64,000 nucleotides of DNA from Parascedosporium putredinis (lineage: Eukaryota > Ascomycota > Sordariomycetes > Microascales > Microascaceae), in assembly GCA_949357655.1 (NCBI GenBank), contig CASHTG010000020.1, positions 1,302,001 to 1,366,000 on the forward strand, read 5' to 3'. Shown here one piece after another: positions 45,801 to 59,500 of this stretch. A program made the position numbers and the translations under genes. Below the pieces are notes generated by a model. The model had not been told where the DNA came from. It searched no databases and saw only the letters and a list, made by a program, of their open reading frames with translations. Every line of letters starts with the position of its first letter. The stretch's first letter is position 1.

Positions 45801-48800
45801 AACAAAAGGTCCCTCCCAACACAGGATACGCCGTTAGAAATCCCGATGTGAGCAAGGAACGGCTTGGGCCTCAGTGGCACGGTGCGCCGAGTCGAGGTCT
45901 GGTCTGCCCTCGGCCAAAAAGCATATTCCCCAAGGAAAGGGGATCCGCCCCGCACACAAAAATCCATTTTCGCGCATTCCAATCCTTCCAGCACACAGTA
46001 TTATTACTTTTCCCTTTCGAAATTAAAGCCCAGCCAAGTCGAGGCATTCTCGATCCGCTTGGAATGCTCTCCATCAGCTCCTTCGCCTCGTAAGGAGTGT
46101 GCATGAAGAGAGCTCTACCTCGGTGCCACCGACTTGTAATCATCACCAGCCAGTCTGATGAGTCAACTACAAGTCGATTGGTCTACCAAAACCGAATGCC
46201 GGTGACATTCAACTGTCCACACAACAGGGGGCAGGGCAGCCTCCGTGTCAATCGAAAGACAGTGGTTTTCGGCTTCGATGAGGCATCATGATTCACCCTC
46301 CCCGTCACCTTGTGCATCTCGCAGAAAAAGCCCAAAGCCAGCTAGGGTTGTTATGTGAGTGGGTGATACGTGCACAGCTTGGATGTCACTTCGTCCAGTG
46401 GGAAATAACGTGGCGCTCGAGGGAGCCAATCGTATCCCCAGCTGCCTTCACCTCCAGGGTCCCAGATTTCTCGCGTCGAGCCCCGTTCCTACTTTTGGCT
46501 TAGCTTGTGCGCTTCGACAGTCCAGCCGATCCACAGTGAGGGCTTTCCTGATGAAAGACTGGCAATATTTATGCTGAGCCATGCCCGTACAGGCAATCGC
46601 GCGCCCTTGGCGAGATCCACCCAATGGTGAAGGGTGAAAGAGTCTTCGATGATATTCTCCGTGTTTACTTGTACCCTTGCTCCCCTCGTCGCATTTGCAG
46701 CAGCTGTCCGAGGCATAGAGAAAAGCCTCCCTGCGCTGGCCCTTTGCAAAGGCATCTACTCATAATAATGGAAGCATTGCAAAGATGGACAAGATGGACA
46801 ATTGTTGATCGCCATTCTGGCATGAGCCTGAAGACGATGTTTCCCACCGCTGCTATTGACAGCTGCCGTCAAACGCTGCAGACCTCGAAGTGATGCCGCC
46901 ACCCGCTCCGTGTATACGGCAACACATACCGAGGTAGAGACCACCACAGTACTCAGTACTCAAGAAAGCTCTTCCAACTCCTCTCATCAATGTATCTCCA
47001 TCTTCATTGCATTTCCCATCACCAACCTAGTCCCACGCCATCGAGACAAATCTTGGTTCTGCCCCTCTGCTGAACAACCACTGCTTCTTCCTTTTTTCTT
47101 TTTTTTTTTTTCTTCTTTTCCTTGCCTGATACACGATAGCAACCTCCCTTGTCTTCGATGCCGACCAGGGTCTTAGAGGGGGTGTGGACGAAAGTGAGGC
47201 ACGAGACGCCCATAAGTACTCTTGCTCGTGATACAGCAGCTCAAGCACTTCGAAAAAGAAGGTACGCTATAATACTCCACTACTTCATCCATACTACACT
47301 AAGGCGGGAGGGGAACCTGATCCATCTTTGGGTGCTTTTGAACTGGCGAACCATCAACTCACGATTTGCGCTGATGCCCCTTTCATGTCGTATCTTGTAC
47401 CCCAATCCAGTTGAGAGAGAAGTCCTCTCCCCTCCCGGCTGCCTAGCGTTCCACTTGTTCAACTCCCAAAGATGTCATTGTTGATGCAAGGAAGAGATCA
47501 TTGGCTGTTTCTCCCGTTCTCAAAGACTTCACGACAATGAGACGAGGCGGCTGACTGACAAGCCACCCCAAAAATCAGGGGACGTGCAAAAGATGGCGCA
47601 CGCATAGCCGAGACGGGCTGGTTGCTTGAAGTTGGCAAGGAAGGAAGAAGAATCTCTTTCGAGCGTCATATTCTGTTTCTTCTCTCATCTCATTCCACAT
47701 GGTACCAAGATCAAGATCCTCTCCCGATCCCTCCCGGCCACTCCGCTTCCCTTTGTTTCTCGCCCTTGCTTCTCCCCCATTCCTAGCTATTCCTAGCTTT
47801 ATCGCAAGCATTCTTCTGAATGTCGCGCGTTCTGCCTTATCCGGCATTTCACTGCCGAGGCCACAACGTGAGCAACGCCATCCCATCGCCGTCCCCTGAT
47901 AATACGAAGTACTTTGTGATCTAAGCCCGTTTGCTGCCGGCTGGCTCGGGCCAGGCCACCCGTACCCTCTCTCTCGCTTCGCCCCCATTCCATCGAGCGT
48001 GGAATGTTGGTTTCAAAGAACGCCTCTTTCTCTGAATTGCCCAAATCCGGATTGGTTGCGGCAAGTGGCAAACGAGAACCAGGAACAAAGTATGCCCTAC
48101 GACTCACTCGGCGCCATGATTGTGGCGTGAAGTGTATTAATGATCCTGTCGTGTGTTAAGAAGGGATACACGAGAATGTCCAGCCAGCAACCCTACATAT
48201 ATGCTGAATAAACAAGTCGCAAAAAAGGAAGAATGGGAGCAGGAAACCTGATAATTCTCTTTCTAGCCCAGCATGGCGGCGGATATTGATGCGACAACGC
48301 CTCGCTGAACCCAGGTTGCCTTGCTTGTTGCTTTTGTCTACCCAAACTTGTCCTGAGTTGGCTGTCATTGAGAGCTGGCGGGAGCTCAAGTCTGAAGCTG
48401 GAGCTGTGCAAGCAAAAGAACATGACGGTGATAGGCCCGGAACTCGCTGTTTGAATTGACCCAATCTATTCCCATTAGTTCCCCGACGCTATTCTTACAC
48501 TACGTACATACACTACACCGCTCCCAGGAATTCGATATTGGGCTGATCTAGTCTCAAAGCTACGCTACGCTATATCAGGAGCATGTGAACTTGATCTTCG
48601 CACTCTCCCACCAAGCAGGCTTGACCTCTCTCCCAACCAAGCGGGCGGTTCAACCTTTCCAAAACGGGCCAACCCGTTATTAAATTTGAGGCATAATACG
48701 TCGCCTGGGTCGGTTGATTGATTTGATCAGCAGTGTTATTATTGAAGAGCCTATGTTGTTTCTTTCAACGTTGGTTTTCAAATCACAGCGGATCGCCCTT

Positions 48801-49816
48801 GAGGCGCATGTGTGAGTGCCGTGAACATTGAAGGGCGGACGAAAATGATGACGGTTCGCCAGGCTGCCGAAGCCATTGATGCGAGTTTCCTATTTGTTTT
48901 CTGGCCGAAAGTCGAATAAGGTCGGGTCTCTGTGAACATTGAAGAGCAAAGAACAATTCTAGCCAATTGCCAAGCTCTTTCGCCCCCAATTGTCAAGCCA
49001 CCTTCCCCTCCCCGTCCGTTCCTGCGTCGAGCCCTTCCCCTCCCTTACTCAATCCGTCTGTGGACTCGGACCTGAACCAGACCCTTGGCGCCCTTTGCCC
49101 CTGCGCCACCAGTCCTCCCCTTGCAGATACACTAGCGTGGTGCAGTGTACACTATACAGAGCTTCTCGCTGGCTCAGCTTGCTTTTGGCTCGAGAAAAGG
49201 AGCCTAATAAGGGGGATAGGTGGGGAGGTGGGGAAAAGAACACGCACGCCGAGGAACAGTGAGTGTTACGAAGTAGGCAAGTTTGGCAAGGTAGGGAACA
49301 ACTGAGAATTACAACCCACACACACGCAGAGGGGAGGAGAAAAAAACGAAAGCAGTTGAAGGACCCGAGAGGACGTGGGTACCCGAGATGATCACAGGGA
49401 GGATCATTGCTTGTCTTTTTCCAACTCCTGAAGGATACAGACGGATTGAGTAAAAGATCGCCCCGACTCGTATTATTCTCTCGTCCCATTGTTCTTTGAT
49501 TACTTTTTTCTTCCCTTTCCCGGCCGGCTGCGGCTCCTTGTTCTCTATTTCCCGGCTCGGCGGCTCTCGCGACTTTTGCCTTGTTCTTGGAGATGAGCCC
49601 AATTCCCGTAGGGCTAGAAACGGAAATTGTTCACCTGTCTCTTCCCACTTGGATGCCAAGTCTCGTCAAGATGACGGGACCGAGCAAGAAGAAAACCTGG
49701 GAAACCCCAGGGACACGCAACCAACGCGCACCTTGTCGGCGTTGGGCTCGGTTCTTGAGAGTCTCGTGTAGTGTGCCTGTAGGAACCAACGAGGCGGCGA
49801 AGAAAGAGAGGCCCCC

Positions 49817-49836
49817 TTTTTTTTTTTTTTTTTTTT
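49817..49836. repeat. T20 homopolymer
   Basis: Twenty consecutive T residues in an intergenic region. The true length is uncertain, given the homopolymer errors elsewhere in the window. Confidence 0.8.
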
Positions 49837-52779
49837 CTCTTTTCCCCTCTCCCCTCTTTTCTCTTTACGCGGACAAGACGGGGCAGGTTCGGCGGTAATA
49901 TTTAGAGTTCAATCGGATTGGAGGATGGGGACACGAAAGGATTGATGTGGATGGACTCAAAGTTGAGAGGAGCCATGGATTGAGGAGGGTCTTCAATGTT
50001 CCTTTGGGGCCTCTGGCCATTGCAGATACAACCACGGCAGACAGTTCCCGGCCGTGGAACAGGCGTAGGATTGATGATCCTCTGCGTTGGTGGCCCGGTA
50101 CCTGTACCATTCTCTCAGTGGCCTGGTGAGCAAGCCAGGGTGATTACTATTTCGTTTGTCCGTCGCCGAGCACGCTGTGCTCAAGCTGTTCTCCCACGAA
50201 ATAGGCCCGTTTTCCTTGCATTGGGCCGAGCACGTCCCTCTGGCCATCAAAGATCGACGTGCTTGGGCAGTCACGCCGTACGTAGATTATCCTTCAATCG
50301 TCCAAGTCGTCCATCCTCGTTCTTTTCTTCGGATCCAGCCTAGATTTGTTTGAAGTGTTTGTCAAACTTTCCATTTGCCTTTCTCGCCTTTTTCTCGCAT
50401 GTTATTAATCTGCACATGGAGATTTCCAATTTCTCTACTTGGCCTTCTTGTTCTCCGTCTTACCCACCTTCCTTTGATCCTCCTGCTCCTCTTTGCTCCA
50501 CCACGTTGGATGTTGGATTCTCGCTCAAGCCAAGAGGTGACATTTTTCATCTCGCTCAAGCGTTACGCCGCAGGCGGGCGTGCAGGCGGACATTCATTTC
50601 TCCCCGCGCCGCCCTGCCCTCTCTTTTTCCTCCCCTCCCCCTGGCGCGGGAACATGTTGGGGCACGCCCGCACGAGAAAACCCCTGCACGTAGTCTTCCT
50701 TCCAACGATTTGAATTGATGCTTACTCGTTCTTTTTCTTCTTGCCCCCATTGCCCGTTGATTCGGGGATCTCGGCCCCGCGCTGGGTAAATGCCTAGCGT
50801 CGACCTAACCAAGGGACGAGACGAGGCAAAAAAGAGATTTGGGGGAAAGCGCCGCGATGAGGGCAGAAGAAAAGATGGGTGGTATTTGGTGAATGGGCGG
50901 TGCGAGTCGATCCGGCCAGCTGCTTCCGTTGATGAATGAATCCATGGATTTCGTGAGACAGCCGACTCGGTTGGGCCCTCGCTTCCCCCAAGGCAGCGGG
51001 CGCGTTCTTGTGCGCGCGCATGCGTGTCTTTGGCTGGAGACTGCCTTTTCGTTTAACCGGCGAGAACTTGGCTTGTTGGTCTTCTTTTTCCTTCTTCTTC
51101 TTCTCTTCTGGATAGCTTCTTTCCCATTTTCATTTCCCCCTCATCTTTATCCACTTTCTTCGCCTTGTCTGGGGTGCGTCGTGGCGAACATAGGCAATGT
51201 AACTTGCTCCATGGACAAGAATAGTCCGCGTGATGGAAGCATCTCACAAGCGGACGGGCGCTTAAGCGGGGGTTTGTCCGCTGCCAAGAACTCCATTCAT
51301 CCCGACGACGGTTAGTCGCTGACGATGGCGGTGTGCCTCTTTCGCAGAGGTGTTCCCTTTTATTAATTTTGTTTTATTTCATGGGCATCATTTGCACCTC
51401 TGGCTCGTTTTCTTTTTTCTCCTCTTTCCAAACCAACTCGAAAGGCACGTTGGAATTGTCTCTGTCTCGTGATGAGACATGAGCCGCGAGCTCCGCCCAC
51501 CGAAAATAGAAAAGAAGCCAAGAAACACTTTAGATAAGTCGAGATAAGGACTTGGGATGAGACACGAGGGGTGAAGAAGCTTAAAACCTTCAATCCTTTT
51601 TGTCTCTCGTGTTTGACAGCATCGGTCGGCGCTCTCTTCGCCGCGCGAGCTGGTGTGTCTCACTAGCATCGCATCGTCTGTTCCATCTGTTCCAGTGACA
51701 CCTGCCTTCCAAGACATCCGTGGATCCCTTCAGTTGGGGACAGCCTTCTAAGACCTTTGACTCTCGTGACGATGCTAATTCAGACGACGATGTAACGCGC
51801 CTTTCAAGAGGTTCGGACTTGACATAAATTTTTCTCCCCAAGCGAGAATGTTGTCTTGACTTTTTCTCGCTCTTTCTCTCGTTGTGGATTCCTGCTCCGC
51901 TTTCTCTTCTCCGCCCTTCGCCGATCCAGTTTCTAATAAGCCCCCTTTTTTTCTTTTTTTCCGACGCCGTTCCTGGATAATCTCCACTGCCGGCTCCATC
52001 GTCTTACATCAAACGAGAAAAAATAGTCCACGGCCTTGATTCCCGCACGTCATAACTTACTCAGTTGGACTCGTATCCATCCACATGGCACCGACCTCGA
52101 GGATTTGGTGGAGGGTGTGTATACAGGCTCGCGCGTGTCTGTCTCTCGTAAAGCCCGAGTCCGATGGGTCTCGCTATCCGTGTAGAACAGCAACGAGAAA
52201 AAGGCCCCTCGATGATCGGCAAAGGTGCCGACCCGGCTTTTGCCTCGGCCGGGTTTACCGGGCTAACGTGCCTTAGCTGCACCCGGGAGATCGGCCCACG
52301 CCGCACGTAAAGAAGATTAGAGACGAATGAAAAGTCAGTTGTGGGCAATGTACGCGGAGGAGTCGGATTAAGGGAAGCGGATTCCTGTGTTTTTTTCGCA
52401 AGCTGTAATCTTACTCGGGGCCCACGGAGGATCCGGCGAAGACACTCTAACGTATGTGAGAAAAGCGTGACGGGACCCAGGCAGCTTCATCGGGATGCTC
52501 GGGCGTGTATGGTCGTGATTGCCCCGGTAGATGTTTGCGTCACGATTGTCCGGCGCTACCATAGCTTGGTGGATGTGAAGGAATTTGCTCTCCCGTTGAC
52601 AAGAACAAAAATCGGCGAGCCATGCGCGGGAATCGGTGATGTTGTGTCCCGCCTCGGTCTCACTCGCCCGGTCGTCGCGTTTTCCCCGGGTCAAGCCTTG
52701 GTCTGCTTCTCGCCATCCAAGGTGTCAGTTTAGAGGCTTCTAGATTTTCTTTTCCACTTTTCTGGCCCCCTTTCTCGAG

Positions 52780-53420
52780 CAGACTGGAGCTATCGATGAA
52801 GGGGTTGTTGGACGGGAAAGTGTATGTTGCCGACAATTTAATCGTGAAGGCCGTCAACATGAGCAGAGAGACATTTACAGGATTGATAGCTGATAGATTT
52901 AACAACCTAAATTCAGTATTTGGATTTAATATTAAAATATCTATCAAATTGGGCTTGAATCTTGCGATTATGATCAAATGATTGTTAAGTTATGCTCGTT
53001 GAGTCTGATGATGTTTAGATCATTCGGTGTTTTCAAAAATATAATCATCAACAAAAAGAATAAAAAATATTAATCCACCGAGAACATCACCCAATGCTTT
53101 CCTAGCGATTGAAAATTACTCTTGAATAGTCTCCTAAGTGTAGATTATGTTTCAATGATCTTAAATACTAGCAGAATGCGAAAATGTGTAAACTTATTAC
53201 TACATGTAGATATGATATTCGTAGATGCGGATTTCCTGCAAAAACTGCCCCTGACAGAGCATGACCTATGGATATAAACGACGAGATTACGATTTCCTTC
53301 AACAACCCGGTCCCTCGTCTAATATCTTCTATCTTGATGTTGTTTGAAAGCTCATAGATCCTTCTTTCGAAAGGAAACTTCATTATGCTTTGTCCCGGAG
53401 CCGATTAGAGCCTTCTTCTC
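52780..53420. other. AT-rich island
   Basis: This is a sharply AT-richer segment within GC-richer flanks, with many TTAA/ATAT/AAAATA strings (52905-53100). No protein or repeat family is recognised. It could be a RIP-degraded transposon remnant. Confidence 0.5.
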
Positions 53421-54565
53421 TGGATACGTTGAACGATGGAACCTGTCTATCTACGTCTCATCTCCCAGCTAGAACGTGCCTATTGCGTCTCATTTCGAGG
53501 TTATATCTAGCGGTGTCAAGAGAATAAGGAAAAACCCCTTCAAGTTCTTCCGGAGACGTCGCCTGCCTTGCCTGAAAACCCTCGTATTTGATACAGACTA
53601 TCCACACACATTTCAACTTTAACGAGATGCCCGCCAGATCACTTTTAGATGCCGACTTTGCATCATCCAAGCCGGACGACGCGATGTATTCTGGACCCCG
53701 GTTCGCCCCTTAACCCTGAGTTGTGATTGGGGGCTCTGTTTTTAAACCTTCGTTCATCATGTTCCTTGCTCAAAAAACCGTTAACCCACGATCAGCCACG
53801 TCGGAAGCGCCACGCCCAGATCTCGTATGCGGTCCTTGGCAAGGGTGAGGCGCGCGATCCTACACGCCACCAGAAAATCCCGTATCTTCCTGGCATGAGA
53901 ACGCGCGGACAGAGACGGCTTCCCCCTTTCTTTTTCTTGTCCTCGACCAACGCGTGATTTTTGGGCGGCGCTCCGACCACCTGGGGCTTTGTTGTCGGAT
54001 ACCTCACGTTTGCTGAGTGAAAGCCGTTTCTCCACAGGGTTTTCTTAAGCTTCTGTTGGATCTACCAGTGACCAAGAATTTGGGTCAACTGTGGTCACTG
54101 AATCGTCTTGTTCACGAGCTGGGTGAGAGAGTCAAGGCACACCAGAATCTCCCATTGACGACAGAGGGTCGGGTTTCATGAGATGAACGGAAGAGCGAAA
54201 GGTTTGCCCTGATACATATTCAAAGCAATGGCGAAAGCAATTAGAAATTAAATTAAAGATCAGGCTAACAAAAGTAGAATACCCAAAGCCACGACCGAGA
54301 ACGTCGAGCACGGGCGACTGATGCATGTCCACACAATGGCGAACTAGAAACAAGGAATGTGGAAGAAATGAATGAATGACGAGCACCACCTCTAACTAGC
54401 CAAAGCAAGAGAGCGAGCGTTCGAGCAACCCCCTTAAACCCAAGAGTAGACCAAACCATCCCACTCCCGGATATCGAATTGCTCGACTCCCTCCCTACCC
54501 GAAGCGCCTTCGCTCCCCAAGAGACCGTCCCCATCCGTGGCTCAATGCCTGCTTCCCTCTCCCCT

Positions 54566-56379
54566 TTAGTAGTACTTGGGGTTCTCGGGGTCAGTAAGGT
54601 CATAGATGACGGAGGAGTGGGGGCGAGCACCACCGCGGTCGCGGGTGAAGATGGACTCGAAGTCGATGGTCCTGTTGAAGCTGAGGCTGCCGTCGTCGAG
54701 GATATCAATCCAGTGCGCCTTGTAGTCGCCGGGGGTGTTGAAGATGGAGATCTGGTATATGTGTCAGAAAAACAAAACGAATCAAGAAAGCAATCAACCA
54801 TCCAGTAACGGAGGGAGGGAGGGAGGGAGGAAACTTACATCGCCGCCCTGAACGAAGTAGCCGGTGACGAGGAGGTTCTTCTTGTCGGGAGAGATCTTGA
54901 CGTAGTGGGGACCGATGATGGGCTGCTGCTCGTTGGGGTCGTCGAGGCGCTTGACGTTGCTGAGATCGGAGATGTCGAGGGCCGCGACGTGGTTGCCGAG
55001 GGTGATGGAGAAGTAGGCCAACTTGCCGTCGTCGGAGATGTCGGAGTAGATGGCGACCGAGTTCTTGGCCTTGTCGCCGAGATCGTAGAGGAGCTCGGCC
55101 GTGCCGGGCTGGCCGTTGGGACCGGTGCGGAAGGGTAGATGATCCAGACGGTTCCGGTAGCGACGGCACTAGATGAGGTTAGAAACACTGAGGAAGAGCG
55201 GAAAGAGTAAAGGTGACTTACGTAGCAAGGGCAGCGCTCTCGGGGTTGCCGGGGATGAACTTGACGTCCTGGATACCGCCACCCTGTTCCGGAGATTTAG
55301 CGACTTTTTGAAATTCGAAAACGGAAGAAAAGAAAAAGGCAAAAAACTTACATCGGGAATGGTGATGGTGGACAAGATCTTGCGGGTGGAGAGGTTCCAC
55401 AGGCGCAGGGTGTTGGCGTACTTGGCGCCCAAGCTGGGCTTGAGGACGGTCAGGGGCACGACGAAGTCGGAGGTGAGGATGATGTCCTTTTCGAAGTCGA
55501 TGGACAGGCCGTGGGGGAGAACTGCTCGGTGAGGATGTTGAGGGTGCCGTCGACATCCTCGGGCCACTCGTGGATGATGTTGAAGTCGGCGTCGGTCTCG
55601 ACGAGGCGGCCGGGGAGGTGCCGACGGCGCTGCCCATGTAGGTGATGAAGAAGCCACTGGAGGAGGAGAGAGAATGTGTGAGCGCTAGAACGACGGTGTG
55701 TGAAGGTTTGGGATTGGTGAGGGAGAGGGACTAGAGGAGATAAAAGGCGCTGCGGGAACCAGAAAAACAGATCACTTACCCGTCGGGCTTGGCGCGGATC
55801 TCGTCCACGATGGAGCTGAGAAGAGCCCTGTTGCTCTTGAGGAACTTGGGGCGGTAGGGGTCGGACACGTCAAAGTAGAAGGCGGTGTCCTGGGTCTTGA
55901 GCAGGGACAGGAGACCGCCGCCGAGGAGGGTCTTGCCGTCGGTGGAGGGGCTCAAGTGGTGGGGCGAGTTGCCGCTGGTGGGCACATCGGCGATGTCGAT
56001 GACGGTGCCGAAGGTATCCTTGTTTGCCGGAATGGTCAGCACGGTTCAGGCAGTGGGATTGTTCGAAGGGGAAGGTTACTTACATCGTCGAGACTGGTGG
56101 CGACGAGGAAATCCTTGTGCTTGTTGTCGCCGGCGCCGGTCCAGAAGTAGCCAATCTTCTTAGGCTTGATGTTGGAGGCGCTGAAAGGCGGGCTGGGCAG
56201 GGCGGGAGTGGGCACCTGGAGCACAGGGAGAGGAGGAGCAATGTCCGCGAGGGGCTCGGTGACGCCGGGGATGGCGGGGATGAGGCCGCCGGGGATGCTG
56301 AGGCCGAGGGGCTTGGGGAAGCCAGGGCCGGGCAGGCGCAGAGGGCCGCCAGGATGGCGGAGGTGACGAAGCCGGTCAT
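54566..56379 (-). CDS. Selenium-binding protein 56 / methanethiol oxidase-like, with signal peptide
   Basis: SBP56-family beta-propellers include methanethiol oxidase (methanethiol to formaldehyde, hydrogen sulfide and peroxide). There are six exons: 56379-56084, 56018-55780, 55656-55352, 55283-55222, 55168-54839 and 54751-54566. All introns are 68-123 nt with GTAAGT donors. Family blocks in order: IGYFWTGAGDNKHKDFLVAT, PTSGNSPHHLSPSTDGKTLL, GFFITYMGSAVGT, SPHGLSIDFEKDIILTSDF, GGIQDVKFIPGNPESAALAT, and IIGPHYVKISPDKKNLLVTG. His-rich HHLSP, SPHG and GPHY sites suit the family's metal binding. Corrected length is about 473 residues. The N-terminus MTGFVTSAILAALCACPALA is a convincing signal peptide followed by a Pro-rich spacer, whereas animal SBP56 is cytosolic. 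Bases are missing near 56321, 55614, 55515 and 55134; with four restored every exon phase closes. A TATAAGAAG on the minus strand at 56571-56579 lies about 195 bp upstream. Confidence 0.85.
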
Positions 56380-56570
56380 TATGAAAGGGAGGGGGAGCAA
56401 TTAGATTCTTATTAAGCGCAAAGGGGAAAACACACAAAAGCAGTAAAAGGGAAAAGGTTTGCCAAGGGAGTGGAGATGGCTTGGGTAGGCGAGCCAAAGA
56501 GGTTGTTGTGTTTGGTGATGGAGGAGGAGGGATGAGAAGATATTGAGCAGTTTTGAGGTAGTTTGCCGAC

Positions 56571-56579
56571 CTTCTTATA
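56571..56579 (-). promoter_or_regulatory. TATA-like element of the SBP56-like gene
   Basis: The minus strand reads TATAAGAAG about 195 bp before the ATG at 56379. Assigned by position and sequence only. Confidence 0.35.
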
Positions 56580-56599
56580 CAAGTCTCGAGTCTCAGTTT

Positions 56600-59500
56600 C
56601 TCTTGTCGGATCGAAGCCTTTCTTCATCTCTCACATCCTCCTTTCTTCGCCCACGTTCAGCCCACATTCGTCGCCTTCAGATCACGCCAACGGGGGAGGG
56701 GACCCATCTCAAACCCTGGTTCATCTCGAAGCACGCGAGCGCCTTTCTCCGCGCCACTTCGATATCCCTCCCCCATGCTCGAAGGGCAAAAGGAAGATGT
56801 CAAAAAGGCGCTGGAGGTTTTCTCTTTCTCTCCGATGCGCCTGGAGATTTGGCCGTGATACTTGCCGGCACTAGCGCGAAGAATGACAAACAAGAAAAAT
56901 TCCTCATCTGCGGCCGTGAGGTGCGTGTGGTTCATCCCTTCAGCTCTTCCCTCTCAGGCGCTGAGAGCATCGCAGGAGTTCGTCAAAGGCAAAGACATGT
57001 GTAGTGTGTCTTCGCGATGGCATCATCGAGGCCTGCACAGTTCGTGCTTCACTGGCGTGCGAGGAAAAGGAAACGATCTGCCCTCTTGGAGGAGGAATAC
57101 CGTGAGTGCTCTTCTTGTCCCGCGCGGAGAGAAACCTCCCTCCTAGACCCCCTGTCTGACGCCGTCAAAAGATTTCCCAAAAAGAATCGTGATGGGAACA
57201 AAAAACGCGCGCCGGGGAGTGGTTCAGCCCGCGTGGGAAGTTGGGAGACAAGCAAGGCTTTCGTGAAATGACGATGGGCAAGACTCAGCATCATCAGCTG
57301 AAACCCAACAAGGCAGAGTATTCCCCGACAAGCCTACCCCCATTCTCTTCTGCCCCCCATTTCCAATTCAAATAGGCATAGGGCAATGATCGACAAAAAG
57401 GGACGCGGGGAGGCAAGGGCAAGAAGGGGATCGAGGGAACTAGGCACGGGGCAGCGCCAGGAGTCGCCACCGCGCGGGTGGGAAGTATGACGATGGCGCT
57501 GTGGGTTTTGTCATTGTGCGCCGGGCAGAGACATGTCCGATCGGAGTTGGATGGATGTCGACACGGCCGATCTCTTTTTTCCAAGGATGCTGGAGAGTGG
57601 AGAAGCATGTGCAGAGAGCTAGGCGCAGGTACGCGCTGCTGCCAGGGTAAGGCGGAACGGCCGAGAGATGATGATGGAGCAAAGGGAGAAAAAGAGAGGG
57701 CGAGGCCCACTTATTTCCGGGAAAAAGAGATGGTTATCCCGGTTCATCTGCTGCTACGAAACTCTAGGCTCGGGCTCCGGGTAGTGGGTTGGGCAGGGAC
57801 GGATGACCCTGGTGTCCTGCAGGATTGATGGAGGAGGGAGGTAAGGAAAACCAAGGCGTGTTCACGAGTGAGTGTGGTAGGATCCCCATTTCCTTTTGGC
57901 AGGGCTCACAATAGGGAGAAGGGGAAGAGAGAGAGACAAGAAGAGAGGGCAACAAGTCTTGGCTTACCCAAGCCACTGGTGTCAGGTCGAACGAGCCGTC
58001 CCCAAAAAGCCACACAAGTCAAGTGGAGATTTCCCGGTTCTCTTCGCATCGCATGCACGCACTTGAACTGTGAGTGGGGTCCAGGCCAGGCCAGGCCCAT
58101 GCTCGGCAGATGACGCGACAGGAAAGGGAAAACAAAGAAAACAACAGTGGGATGCCACCCTGTATCGGACGGGACCTGGAATCTGCGAGGGCTGCGACGT
58201 TTCGGCCAAATCTAACCTTGGCATGAACCAGGGCAGGGGATGAATGAAGGAGGGGGGGCTAGGACGGCAAAAAAGGAAAAGAAAGCTTGACTATGACGAT
58301 ACCTTGAGCTGGGAACTAAGGTAAGGCGTGCTCCGACTTTTTCAAGTGGTTAGCTCCGAGCCCTAGGAGATGCGCCGTTTGGTCACATCCGGGTCTTGGG
58401 AGGTGGGGAACGTCGGGCAATTCAGCGCGGGTCACAAGCGCGCGGTGAGTGCAGCCTTGGCATAGAGGCTCCTCCAGGTCTGCAGTCTGTCCATTTCTCT
58501 CGCTCTGGGTTCATGCTAATCTTGGGTATATGGGAGCAAGTGGAAGCGGGTTGGAGAAAGTCGGCGGCGAAGAGTGCACGGAGGATGCAGGCTTCGCATC
58601 ATCGTGCTTGATCTCGTTCACGCAGGCCGATGGGTTTTGGCGAACCCAGTACCGAGAATAAGGCACCGGGACCAAATGACAATGAAAGAAGGCCACAGCT
58701 GTCAGATTTTACCGATGCGGTGTCCTCGTCCCCTTTGAGTCAAATCCATCACCTCATCTCTTTTTCCGTCGCGACCACGCGATTTGTCAAGACATGGCAC
58801 GCCCCGAAAGAGGACGTGGACAATGGGCGATGATCTGCTTACTTTTCTCCGATCGTTCATCTTGTTTGCCTGCCTCCTTTTTTGGCTTTGTCTCTCTTTC
58901 ACCAGCGTTGGGCCAAAAGATGGGTAAGGAAAGAGGTTGTGTCTGATGTCGATCCTATCGCGTTATTCTCAGCCGCGATGTCGAAACCACCCCTGTCCAC
59001 GAGGCTTGCTGCTTGCCTGTTAGCTCTCCCCCACTCTCCACTCTCCACTCTCGACTCCCGCCGATAGCTTCCTCTTCCGCTCCGGGATCGTGGCCCCCAC
59101 CAACCTTTCGGCGCCACACGGGAAGTGGCGCAACAGCCCACCCTCACACTTGCTCACCACTTCAATGTTCCTTTTCAATCATTTCTCCCCGGATCAAATG
59201 CAGACAAGCCCACACACGGGCCATTGTGTGGCTGGAGCCAAGCCAAGCCCTGATGTCAAAAGTGTTGTTCTTCTTCCTCCCCCGGCCGAAAAGATTGGCA
59301 AGCAACGCTAAGAAGCAAACCGACGCTTGCCGCGATTCGGCAGTCGCCAGTGCCGATCCTTAGCACCGAAGCTTAATCTTTGTTTTCGCTTGGCTTATAT
59401 CCGCCCACGCCCGGAAGACTATACTGTCTGCCGGGCCACAACACTTCCGCGGGCTAATCGGGGGAATGGGGGATAAGCAGATTTGAGGAAGAAAGAAGAA

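Larger units (their letters stand above)
42870..54565. other. 11.7-kb stretch without a recognisable gene
   Basis: There is no ORF with a domain, a credible signal peptide plus mature protein, or a consistent splice pattern on either strand. The stretch contains three of the five TACGAAGTA motifs (45324, 47903, 49267), T runs at 47099-47111 and 49817-49836, many pyrimidine-rich tracts (50600-50660, 51070-51170, 51890-51960), and an AT-rich island near 52.8-53.3 kb. It could hold noncoding RNAs, long regulatory regions, or small genes destroyed by frame errors; none can be shown. Confidence 0.5.

Noticed and set aside
45617..46093. 158-codon + frame
   Set aside because: No signal peptide, domain, codon pattern or splice context; its length is within what chance gives at this GC content.
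48780..48960. Short direct repeat GTGAACATTGAAG-type, two copies about 100 bp apart
   Set aside because: Only a dozen bases shared, with no flanking similarity; likely chance.
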